A stretch of 64,000 nt of DNA from assembly GCF_026914185.1 (NCBI RefSeq), contig NC_070559.1, positions 3,162,001-3,226,000 of the forward strand. Direction: 5' to 3'. A program made the translations under genes and the position numbers. Positions 41,941 through 51,943 of the stretch are shown here, in pieces. Each line of letters opens with the position of its first letter. Position 1 is the stretch's first letter. The notes beneath the pieces were generated by a model. It did not search any database. It had not been told where the DNA came from and worked only from the letters and a program-made list of their open reading frames with translations. This DNA is from Puccinia triticina (Eukaryota; Basidiomycota; Pucciniomycetes; Pucciniales; Pucciniaceae).

Positions 41941-42781
41941 CTAGGCTGGTGGAGGTTGTTCCGTGAAGTCATGCTTGAGGCAGTCACTACACCCTAAGAA
42001 GTTGTACAGAACAGGAAGATTTTAGTAACCACCACTTGATGTTGCTAAGAATTGAAAGCTTGCACTCACCAACGATGACGCTGTTGTGATCAGAAGCTTT
42101 GTACCATGGACATTGGTAAGCGCGTGTTGACCCGTCGTTTGGGTTGTCCCAACCAATGACAACTAAGCCCCGAAGGTTTGCAACCAACGAAAGCTTCAGT
42201 TATTTACTCCATCTGTATTGGTAAACAACAAGGGGGATTACGCACCCTTGTATCCACTGTCCTCTCCTGGTTTGTTCCAATGAGTCCAGTATTTGGCCAC
42301 GTGGACATTTTTAGGCTGGCCCTTTGTGATGATTCTGCCAGGATTGGGGGAACCTACGCAACCTTCATAGGTCCACTCGTCGACTGATGGATTCGCAGAC
42401 AACGAAAGTCAAGGGATGACAATGATTATTAGTCACATTTCTTGACCAAGAGGCTGATGGACAATTGCGACTTACCAGTGGCCAGGTTGAAATAGCATGA
42501 ATTGCGGCTACAAAAATGCCGCTCACCATTGCCTCTTTTGCAAGCTGTGAACGAAGCGATTGATGTGTTTCGACAGTCAGAGCTTGAACAACTCCTGTTT
42601 AAATACAATCACGGGATTGAAATGACTTACAAACTTTCCCTGCTGGTAAAACGGCTGAGTTTGCGATAGTCTGGAAGCTGTCACAGAAAATATATTCTCC
42701 TGTTGCAACGGCTGTTAGACCGACGAAGGCAATCACGACCGAAACGACGTACAGTTTCCAGATTGAGCTGGCTGGAAACAT
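41941..42781 (-). CDS. Small secreted cysteine-rich protein (about 185 aa)
   Basis: Five exons: 42781-about 42627, 42594-42476, 42383-42246, 42162-42070 and 41993-41941, the last four joined in phase 1 throughout. A clear signal peptide opens the protein (SIWKLYVVSVVIAFVGLTAV, ending near VATG). The mature part has about 12 Cys, including SCSSSDC, HFCSRNSC, YEGC, YQCPW and a final CSDC, plus Trp-rich segments (YWTHWNKPG, GWDNPNDG). The first junction is uncertain: the strong donor GTAAGT gives the wrong phase, a weaker GTCATT two to four bases away gives the right one, and the intron is only 32-36 bases. No family recognised. In a plant-associated fungus this profile fits an apoplastic or effector-like protein, which is inference. 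Confidence 0.6.
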
Positions 42782-42959
42782 GTTTGTGGTGAAGGTTTTG
42801 GAGTGTTCAGGAAAGTACGATCGAGCACAAGAAGAAAGAGATGGGGGCTGTTGGTGGATGTTAGGCTGAGGAAAGCGTTGGATGGTTTCAAGAGCTCAGC
42901 TTTTATGCGCGATTCTGATCACACTACGTGGATCAAGAGCGTCTCCCGTATTCAACAGG

Positions 42960-43016
42960 GTGGCTTCAGCTGACGGGCTGATGGGGGCTGATGGGGGCTG
43001 ATGGGGGCTGATGGCC
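42960..43016. repeat. Short tandem repeat GCTGATGGGG
   Basis: Four consecutive copies of a 12-base unit (GGGGGCTGATGG) at about 42973-43016. Confidence 0.7.
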
Positions 43017-43202
43017 AGGCTGTGGCATTTGTCGGATCCGAATTCGGAAACCAACCGTACCCTTCTGGGGTACAGAACTTCAATGGCCAATACACAGGTC
43101 TCAAGGCGAACTTAACTATGAGTGCCCTCCTGGGGTTCGGAGGGGGGCGCTTCGCGCGCACGGACTACCGATACATTACCAGCAGCCTCGCCGGCCACAT
43201 CA

Positions 43203-43736
43203 TCATCGATCCTGCCCTGTGAATCTCGAACCCTTCCTAGCGAGTGGAAATTGCAGCCGTTCCGTGATTTCCATTTCCGGCCCACCTGGACCCATCTCGG
43301 GCCCCGAAAAATTAAAATCCACTGCGCTCCGGCCTCCCAACCAGCTCGTCGTCAGGCTGGTCCTCTCGACGAGGCCAACACAAAGAGGAAGACGAGGGCT
43401 CAGCGGGCAGCCGATACATGAGGGCTTGCCGTGATCCTCGAGAGTCGAGACCATCTCAGTCGCCGAAGCGGCCTCCACATCCCAGCTGGTGATTGCCAAA
43501 GCCAAGGCCAAGTCTTTCGCCAAGCTCGTCGCCCCCCATATCGCGTTGCTCGACGGCATCTCCTCACGCCCGAGTTCCTCGAACGGTTGTGGGACCCCAT
43601 CACTATCTTCGTACTGGCCAACACACTCGGGCAAAATGGAAAAAGCCGCTGCGCCCACCTGACGCAGGAGTCGTACATGCGCCAGGTGGGCGTTACAGGA
43701 CACCAGCGTGACCAGGAGTCGCGGTGGCGGCACCAT
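43203..43736 (-). CDS. Open frame in GC-rich DNA, hypothetical
   Basis: A 177-codon frame in a segment (43000-44100) that is markedly GC-richer than its surroundings. The sequence includes EELGREEMPSSNAIWG and LAKDLALALAITSWDVEAAS, which read like protein, and a Gly/Pro-rich C-terminal part. Other frames on both strands are also open because the GC content lowers stop frequency, so I cannot be confident. No domain recognised. Confidence 0.25.
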   Translation of the reverse strand: MVPPPRLLVTLVSCNAHLAHVRLLRQVGAAAFSILPECVGQYEDSDGVPQPFEELGREEMPSSNAIWGATSLAKDLALALAITSWDVEAASATEMVSTLEDHGKPSCIGCPLSPRLPLCVGLVERTSLTTSWLGGRSAVDFNFSGPEMGPGGPEMEITERLQFPLARKGSRFTGQDR

Positions 43737-44171
43737 GATACACCGCTGTCCGCCCGAGCGTAGAAGGCGTCAGCATGTGCACCATCGTGGCAGATCCCGG
43801 GTTAGGCGTCAGCCAGCCACTCATGAGCGGGTCGCCACCCATGCGTTATGGTTGGGGCGTCATCTGGTGCCGCCACCCGATCGGACCAGTCATGCAGCCG
43901 CCCAACTGAGGTCCATATCAAGTGTCCCCTGGTTGCCCGCCTGCCTAGGTCGCCAATTCTGCGCCTTGCAGAGTCGCGAGCCCGATGTGCTCATCTGTGT
44001 TCGCCATCGGGCCGGCGAAGGCGCGACATGAAGAGGCATTGCGGTGCTCACCTCAGATGCCTCGGCCACCCAACCATGGGTCCGCGTTCCAGATGATGGC
44101 GCACCTATGATACTGGAGAGCTGACATCTAAAATGGCGGGCTCCCAGATGTCTGGGAAGGCGCCTTTTAGA

Positions 44172-44268
44172 TGCCCTTCTCCCTAACTTAACACAAGTCC
44201 CCCCTGGTGGGAGGCTCGCTGTGGCAGGCCGCGAAGCGGCCCCTCCCGCAGGGAGGGACTTGCGCGTA
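44172..44268. repeat. AAGTCCC hairpin element, long form
   Basis: CTAACTTAACACAAGTCCCC opens and GGGAGGGACTTGCGCG closes, with an inner palindrome GGCAGGCCGCGAAGCGGCCC. Flanking 43740-44170 and 44270-44835 show no recognisable gene. Confidence 0.65.
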
Positions 44269-44837
44269 ATGTCAAAATTTTGGCTGGGAAAGAAATCACA
44301 AATGGCTGGAGGAAAAATATTAAGCCTCAGCCAACCTCCTCCTCAGGTCCTGTGGACCTGCCCCAGAGCCAAAAGATACTTCTGGACCTCAGCTTTCATT
44401 TGGCACAGGTCTCATCTCCTCAATCCAAACCATTTGCACTGTACTAATGGTTTAAAAATAAAAAAACATGAAGAAATGTAAACTAAGGATGCGCAACCAT
44501 CATGCCTGGTGGATCCTGGATCCGCAAACCCGCAGATCCTACACATGTAGTGTTGCATTTTGTTGCATACAGGAAACTCAATTGTGCATATTATCAGAAA
44601 ATCCAAAAATGGATCTTCAGAGCAATGTAATATCCTTCAGGGTTCCTTTGACCTTCAAAACGGATTCCTTTCATCAGTTTTGGAGATTTTTGCTCAAAGT
44701 TTTGGGTGAGGGTGCGCATCAGCACTGCCAATGAAACTGTCTATTCCGTTTTTTTTGTACATATTTTGCTGATTTTTAAATAATTATTTAGTGGTTTTGG
44801 GGTTGAATATCCTTCCTTTCCCTGCCAGACTTCAGAC

Positions 44838-44925
44838 ATTAGGCGTAAGCCTCTCCTGCGGAGAGCCCTCCGGGCGGGGTCCCCCGGACCCTCCGTTCAA
44901 GAGGCTTAGTTAAGCTAGCCCTTCT
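44838..44925. repeat. AAGCCTCTCC hairpin element
   Basis: ATTAGGCGTAAGCCTCTCC and AGAGGCTTAGTTAAGCTAG bracket GC-rich palindromes (GCCCTCCGGGCGGGGTC and CCCCGGACC). It is a variant of the family with CCTC in place of TCCC in the stem. Confidence 0.6.
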
Positions 44926-45079
44926 CCCAATTTGCGGGCGGCTTACATAGTAGTTGAGCCGCTCGAGCTGCACGGAGTGCGCCTGCAAAACCCTGGTTGC
45001 CCCTCCAGACTCCATTCCTGCGCCCCCAGCCCCTTCCCCACTGGACACCTGGCACTCCAAATCTGTTATATAAAGCACT

Positions 45080-45300
45080 GCATGAGCTATCCGCTCGGAC
45101 AAGGTTGTCGGACAGACTTTTTCCGATGAGCTTGGCAGAGGCCAAGCAAGTTGCCGCACTCATTGGACAAAATAAGTCGGACAACTGCTCGCACCAGGCT
45201 GTCCAAGCAGTTGTCGGACGGAGTTTGTCCGGCAAGTTCCGCTATTTTTGAGGTCTGGATTGCGGAACTTGTTGGACAGAGTCTGTCCAACGCCTCCCCT
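45080..45300. repeat. TTGTCCGA palindromic array
   Basis: CGGACAAGGTTGTCGGACAG, TTGGACAAAATAAGTCGGAC, TTGTCGGACGGAGTTTGTCC and TTGTTGGACAGAGTCTGTCC recur with TTGCCGCACTCAT/GAACTTGTTGG linkers. The same motif family is nested in the CTCGCCGAG array at 19503-19650. Confidence 0.6.
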
Positions 45301-45674
45301 TGGCTTTGAAGTTTGGACAGCCCTTTGTGTCGAGTCTCAATCTTGGCAATCACTCTGCTCTTCTAATCTCATCAATTTTTTCCACACATCCAAGGCTGTG
45401 TAAATGATCAGGCCAAAAAATGATGTTTTGCATAATGTAACACAACATGTGGTAACTATTTATTATGCAACAATCATGCTGCCAAACACTTAAATAATCT
45501 GATCCCTAACCAGCCTGATTTCTCCCACTTCACTTGGGATGTTTAGAAACTCAATTATAATGCATCTGGAGTTTATTTGATATGATTGAGGATCTTTGCT
45601 AGCTTAACACAATTTCCTCCTTTGGAGGTTTGCTTTGCATTGCAAGGGGTGTCAGCGCCAGCCATTGGCCATTA

Positions 45675-45873
45675 GAGGGGTTTAAAATTGAATTTTATAA
45701 AACTTTGGAGGTCAATTTAAGGCCTTTATGAACATAATTTTAAAAATTTGGTAAGATGTCCAGAAAAAGGTGTGACTGGTCAATCAGTGCAATTTATTAA
45801 CTTTCTAAAAATATGTTCATAAACGGGTTAAAATGGGTCCTAAAGCTTAACAAATTTTAATTGTGAACCCCCC
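45675..45873. mobile_element. 199-bp mariner-type MITE, copy 1
   Basis: Same length and about 90% or more identical to 52823-53021. The right end GTGAACCCCCC followed by TA is kept; the left end is changed (GAGGGGTTTAAAATTG). A direct repeat of about 34 bases (ATTGCAAGGGGTGTC...CCAGCCATTG) flanks it at 45636 and 45876, which is not the target duplication. Confidence 0.7.
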
Positions 45874-45899
45874 TATTGCAAGGGGTGTCTGCGCCAGCC

Positions 45900-47100
45900 A
45901 TTGACTGTCAGCTAGCTACTGGTATCAGAGCTAACTGATCAAATAGAAAAACAAATAAATACTAAAAATCTAAGTATAAAATAAAAAGAAAAACTCCATC
46001 TAAGTAGCGAGCGGATGCGCAATAAAGCAGTCAGTATTCTTTTCAATAACCAAACGCGCCCACGCAGTAAGTTTACTGCGTAACTAAGAACAGAAAAGTA
46101 CACTGCGCAACTAAGCGCTAAGAACAACAGACATACATAAAAAATAGACTGAGCCCGTCAACAAGAGAAGAGCTCTTCCTCCGAAAAGAAATTACATATA
46201 AAGAGAGCGCTCATCTTCATGATAGAAAGAGACTAAGATTCTCCTTGTCAAAAGAAGATGAGCCCTAGACGAGAGAAAAAGAATAAAGAAATGCCCTATA
46301 AATAAAGCGGGTGTTTCCCGAGTAATAGAGACTCATCTTCACCCACACCGACATCGTACATAGCACCTTCCCCTCGAATACTTGTTCGACAAGAAAGTTT
46401 ACTCTGTTCAGTTGTTTTCCGTTTGAAGTTCGAATACTTCTCTAGCGCCAAAATACGAAGCGCTGAATAAACCATCTTGGTTCTCCTCGAAGAAACCTAG
46501 TCTAGATTCCTGGTAAGTAAAGGTTTAACGCAACCAACTAGTGAGTCTCTTCAGTTTCTTCCTCTCAGAAATCCTTCTTCTGGAGGTTTCTCACTGGGGC
46601 ATCTCAGCGAAACAAACCTGATCATCAGGCCCCCGCTGCATCAGGCACTTCAAATACCCCTGCTTAGCAGGCCCTGATAAATTACGGAGGGCACTTAAAT
46701 ACCCTTAACTCCTAGAGTTAAGCCCCTCCGCTAAAAATATAAAAATATTTCTATAGTCCTCTTTATTTCAACGGTATTCTTTACCAGAAACCGCTCTATT
46801 ACTTCTTTTACCATTACCCACCGGTATTTTTGCAGCTGGTGTAGCTAGAAGACTTTAGTCTTGGTATCACCATCGCTGACATTGACCTTCCAAGGCTCCA
46901 ACTAGCCGGTGGCTGCTAATTTTTTGTGTCTTGGCGACTGTTCTAGGCCCACTTGCACTGGTTAAGCAATCACCTTGAGGCCTTTCTATGTTGAATCCAT
47001 ATACACAATCTCATGATCTGAACAAGTATCTACTACATGTTAAGAAAACCCTTTCATGCATACACTTCTCATATATGGTATTCAAAATTGCATAAGATTT
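45900..47100. other. AT-rich, LTR-like DNA without a gene
   Basis: A TATAAATA box lies at 46298 with pyrimidine-rich DNA downstream, and TGGTATCAGAGC (45932) matches a classical Copia primer-binding site, but no LTR pair could be defined. The region contains no long open frame. Confidence 0.3.
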
Positions 47101-47103
47101 TTT

Positions 47104-47560
47104 TACACCCGGGGAGTCCTTCCACAAGGATAACCCGTGGAATCCACAAGGAGTCCACGTGGGACCCCTGCGCAAGGTTGCACCAGCGGCTGTTGGTCCA
47201 CACGTTCACAGGGTCTCCACCAACTGGGCACGGCGAGGAATCCACGTGGGCTTTTGGCTCTCTGTGGATTCCCCGGGGATTTCTCGTGGCACCGACGGGA
47301 TGGTTGGGTCCACGCCGGCCCCACCACACCACCAACGGCAATTCCACCAAGGAAAACCCGTGATCACAACGGGTTGGTCAAGCCCACAATGCAGTGAGAC
47401 CTCAAGCAGTGGTCTCCACGTGGCTGACCGTTCCGTCGCATTCACCTTTGGGAGGTGCGGTGGCTTGGTTAGCCTTGCGCAGAGCGGATCAAATCCACGG
47501 GTTATATCTGCAGCAGAATGTGGTACCGCCTGGGTACCATGCACTGCATTGCATGGGGGA
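47104..47560. repeat. CCACGTGG/GGAATCCAC palindromic stretch
   Basis: GTGGAATCCACAAGG, GGAGTCCACGTGGGACCCC, GAATCCACGTGGGC and CTCCACGTGG recur. It has the same style as the other palindromic stretches but a different core. Open frames across it are repeat-derived. Confidence 0.4.
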
Positions 47561-47623
47561 CATGGAGGAGAACTGGGACGAGGAATGATAAGAAAACAAA
47601 CAACATAAAAAGGAAAAAAATAA

Positions 47624-49267
47624 GGCCCCGTTTGGACACCCGGTGTGATATGATAAATTGCATCATAATATACATACCACCCAATGTGCAATCCAACTGT
47701 AATAAAGCCAATCAAGAAATGATTAGATTTATAACATGGCTGTTTGGCGCATCCACTCCAGAATAATGTTGGAGTCCATTTATAACAGGCTGTTTGGAGA
47801 GCAGACAGTATCATACATGTACACACACCTAGTACACATCTTGATGACCTGTTCAACTGGTTATCTGGAGGAGTAACACCCTCTCAATGACCGGTCATAT
47901 GGTCATCAAAAAGGACTTCACCTCTCAATGACCGGTCAACCGGTCATCAAAGAGGACCTAACCTCTGGATGAACGGTTTGGCCGGCCATCCAGAGGAGTT
48001 CACCTCTCGATGAATGGTTGATTGGTCATCAAGAGGTCAAGTCCTCTTTGATGAACGGTCCATCAAGAGCGTTCAGCTCTGACCGGCCATCCAGAGGAAT
48101 TCAGCTCTTGATGACCGGTTGATTGGTCATCAAGAGCTGAACTCCTCTTTGATGAACGGTCCATCAGGAACGTCTCTTGGTCCATCAAGAACGTTCACCT
48201 CTCTCAATGTCCGGTTGATTGGACATCAAGAGATGAACTCCTCTCAATGACCAGTCAAACGGACATTGAGAGAGGTGAACTACTCTCAATGACCGGTCAA
48301 CCGGACATCGAGAGAGCTGAACTCCTCTTGATGACCGGTCAACCGGACATTGAGAGAGCTGAACTCCTCTCAATGACTGGTTGACCGGACATCAAGAGAG
48401 CTGAACTCCTCTCAATCATCCGGTCATCGAGAGGAGCCCACCTCTCAATGTCCGATCACCCGGTCATCAAGAGCTGAACTCCTCTGGATGGCCGGTCAAA
48501 CCGGTCATCTAGAGGAGTTCAGCTCCTGATGATTGGTTGAACCGGTCGTCCAGAGGGCTTCAGCTCCTGATGACCGGTTGACCGTTCATCAAGAGCTGAA
48601 CTCCTCTTGATGACCGGTCAACTGGTCATGAGGACACAACCTCTCGATGACCTGTTGACTGGTCATCGAGAGGTAAAGCGGTTGACTGGCCATCAAAGAG
48701 GACACACCCTCTTGATGACCGTTCAACCAGACTCCCGAGGTTATGTCCTCTTTGATGACTGGTTGACCAATCATCAAGAGGGTCTGTCCTCTTCAATGAC
48801 CAGTTGGCCGGTCATCAAGAGGGTGTGTCCTCTTCAATGACCGGTTGAACCGGTGATCATTGAGAGGTGAAGTCCTCTGGATGGCCGGTCAGAACGGTCA
48901 TCCAGAGGTTGTGTCTGGATGGCCGGTCCAACCGGTCATCCAGAGGTTGTGTCCTCTTCGATGATTGGTTGACCAGTCATCAAGAGGTTGTGTCCTTCTT
49001 GATGACCAGATGATCGGTCATTGAGAGGTGCAGCTTGATGACTGGGGGGTGAGTACATATGTAGTCACCGATATATCACCCGGAAATAGAGGTCCTGACC
49101 TCTATTTCCAAAATGGCGGGGGTGATATTTTTTCGGTGATGTGGGGTAATGCATTTTACACTATCATTGGCAGCCCCAAACACCAAATAAACAGGTGTGA
49201 TACCCCGGGCGCCCCCCGTTGTAAATTTCCCGATTTATCATATTACATCGCGCGGCCAAACGGGGCC
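47624..49267. mobile_element. 1.64-kb PIF/Harbinger-type element filled with hairpin units
   Basis: TIRs GGCCCCGTTTGG and CCAAACGGGGCC, with TAA on both sides (47621-47623, 49268-49270), are the classical PIF/Harbinger signature. Subterminal GTGTGATATGATAAATTGC is echoed on the right by TTTATCATATTACATCG. The inside (47870-49030) is entirely the GACCGGTCATC hairpin array. There is no transposase, so it is non-autonomous. Confidence 0.85.
47870..49030. repeat. GACCGGTCATC hairpin array, about 25-30 units
   Basis: Each unit is an imperfect palindrome of about 30-45 bases: CCTCTCAATGACCGGTCAAC followed by CGGTCATCNAGAGG. Stem positions vary between units (GATGACC, GATGGCC, GATGATT) but the partner arm usually varies with them. 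Linkers such as AGTTCA, GCTGAACTC and GTTGTGTC are also shared. There is no open frame that makes sense as protein. Confidence 0.8.
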
Positions 49268-49310
49268 TAAAACATGAAAACATGAGAGAGACAAAGGTGA
49301 TGATGAATAA

Positions 49311-51110
49311 TTAGAAGCCGTCTGCGGCACCATCTTCATCTTCATCACCCGGGGCCTCCTGGGCTCTGCCACGCAGCATTGCCTGCACTTCTTTGTCAGA
49401 AGGGAGGGCAACTGAGATGCTGGCAATCTCACGCGCCGTCTTTGTGCCATCAAAAATATGTTGGTCGTAGTCCAAGATGAGACGGCCGTACCTGATAGGT
49501 AATCACACATCAGAACATGTTTGTCCAATAAAAATACTGAGGAATAAGAATAACTTACGCCACTTTGTAGTCTTGTGACTTGTGTTGCATGGTCTCCAGG
49601 TGTCAATCGATCAGCTCCCAAGGGGATCAAACCAAGGTAGTTGTTCGATCCTGTTGACGCTGCATGTACATATGCAACCAAAGGTACGCCATGCGTACCA
49701 CCAAGCTGATGTGGATTGATTCGGCCACATCGGCTTGCGTCATGAGTGCATGTCGAGGGGAAAATTCTTGCAAAACCTGATTTCTCCGCAACAAAGATTC
49801 CATCAGCCTCGGTCTTTTGGCTTTAGATTAGAGTGATAAGATGAGACTTACTGTGACAACCACATCAGTGATTTGTGGGATAGGCACAGCATTTGCCCGG
49901 GCCCCTGGCCTCGCACCGGCCATAATTTAAGAAAGGTCATTGTGATCAGCAAGTCAGTTTAAGGGATGCAGACCATGTGGAATGGTGACTGACCATCTTT
50001 GCAAGCGCGCTCTTCTCGTATTTCAGTAAATCTTGGATGAGGAGGGAGACACTATTGACGGCGTGGTCTTCATGATCAACATAACCCTCCGGGAGGTAGG
50101 TAGTCTTCCACTCGTGGTCCATTGCATCCACCTCGCCCTGCAGTCCCAGCTATCCAGTCAGCCAGCTGACAGGTGGAAAGGATGTGGATTCAAGTCAACT
50201 CACCTTCACTAATACCAGGTGGGTTTGAGGAATGAGGGCGCAGGTATCCACGGTATGAGTTCGACCATATGACTGCAGGGCTGGCATGAGGAGCTTTTGG
50301 CGACTTTTTGCGCAAACAAAGGCCTAATTAAGTCATTCATACATATGGGTTAGTCCTGTATATCCTAATCTTGGGTGGGTTGACGTACTTGGACATTGCA
50401 ATGGTAAAGAAACCCCCTACTGGGATTGACATCAACAGTGGGGATATGGACGGGGGCTGGGACATGTTTGGGCCCACGCTGGGTACCAGATGGTTCGACT
50501 CAAGCTTGGATCTATTCGAGGTACATGAGCGTAGCCAGCACACTGTCACAATCAGCCTCTGACAGCTGGGCTGGGGGAGATGTGTCAGATCAAGCAAGAT
50601 GAACAGAGGATGAGGACATACTTACGGCTGCAACTTGTCGGAACCGCTTGATCTGACTGACATCTAGGCCCAGTTCATCTGCCAGTTGTTCAACTGACAT
50701 GGCTTCCTGTTGGAGGGGAGTTTCATCTGGTGTCGGCTCACTGCAGTGATTTTCAGGTCCGTCTGGAACATCACCCGCGTTATCGGGCCCAGGGTTGCTA
50801 TCTTCATTATTGCTACGCAGCATAGGGATGATAGGGGTAAGCTCTTTGTCTTTAGCTGCACCATCCAGGTCAGGATGGATTGCAGCCAATGCCCCTTGAG
50901 TTGGGCTCCTGGCTGTGTAAGGAGCCGCAGCCAGTCGGGCCGGGCTGATAGTAGCTCGCATGGGGCTGGTGACTCCTGCTGATTTGTTCAATCAGTCAGG
51001 GGAATACATAATAAATATGTGTTCAATGCAGACTGACCTGTAACTACCGGTATTGTGCGTGCACGTAATCAAGGAGTAAAACGGCCTGTACGCAATGACG
51101 AGTTGGACAT
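49311..51110 (-). pseudogene. Decayed multi-exon gene of unknown function
   Basis: Minus-strand coding-like pieces with splice signals run from an ATG at 51110 to a TAA at 49311. The first piece has an in-frame TGA (51078 region) where CGA would read on. The main exon (about 50970-50633) is Ala/Pro-rich and ends MSVEQLADELGLDVSQIKRF, a helix-turn-helix-like or FRQ-type segment. Later pieces include GRTHTVDTCALIPQTHLVLV, EWKTTYLPEGYVDHEDHAVN followed by a helical stretch, and a final acidic tail (GDEDEDGAADGF). I recall similar proteins as companions of DNA transposons in rust genomes but cannot name the family. The Harbinger-type element ends 44 bases downstream. Confidence 0.45.
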
Positions 51111-51114
51111 GATA

Positions 51115-51940
51115 TCACAAATGAAGGGGTGTCAGGTCTGTATTGACGGACTGTCACTGGGTGGGGAGATCGAGCTTACCTGCCACAGATTTGTTCCTTT
51201 TATGGTGAGCGGCGAGTCTTGTCGGAGGTGGGGTTGCTTGGTGGAATCAGTTTGGCTGAGATGGTTGGAGTGATCCCCGCTGGTCGGAGCAAGCAATCCA
51301 CAATCACATGTGACATTTGAAATTCTACTGGTGATCTCGACATGATATCAACTCCCGTGATTTCAACAGATCACTCTCTCACTCACCCCATTTTTCCCTC
51401 GCCGGGCTCTGATCTTCTTATTGCACCTGACCGCAGAACATCTTTTTAGATTTAAAGCATCACAATTTGAGCCGTGTTATCTCTGACTTAGTTCAAGTCA
51501 GATCTGTTGTCTTGATATAAGCTACATGCCATGCAAAACTGCCAAGGAAATTTCAACTGAAGTCCAAAAACATCCCCCTAAACATTTATTTCACAGTCCA
51601 TAGAGTTAAAAGCAAAAAAAAAAATATATAACTTTCTAATAAGTCAGTAAGATTTAACACCTCTGATTTCTCTCTATTACTGCATATTTATTTTATCCAA
51701 ATAAAATCCCATACACACAGACACAAAAAATTGAGATAATAGACAGCCAAAAAATATTTATATTGCTAACAACTTACTCATTCCATCATTTAAATCAAGG
51801 TCTGTTCATTTCTATTTGGATTATTTTTATTTCCTATCTGTGCCAAAAGCATCTGGAAAACCAGACATAAATCAGGATTTGTATTTCATAAAGAAATATC
51901 CAAATGGAGGAAATAGCAGGTATGGGCTTATTGGCTTGTT
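51115..51940. other. AT-rich intergenic DNA
   Basis: No coding frame, TIR or tandem repeat was recognised. AT content rises sharply from about 51420. Confidence 0.4.
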
Positions 51941-51943
51941 GTT

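Noticed and set aside
45925..45950. TGGTATCAGAGC as a Copia primer-binding site
   Set aside because: The sequence matches initiator tRNA-Met sites, but no LTR ending in CA precedes it and no retroelement ORF follows.
47037..47608. Overlapping frames of 80-150 codons on both strands
   Set aside because: The stretch is GC-rich palindromic repeat; frames are open on both strands simultaneously and show no domain.
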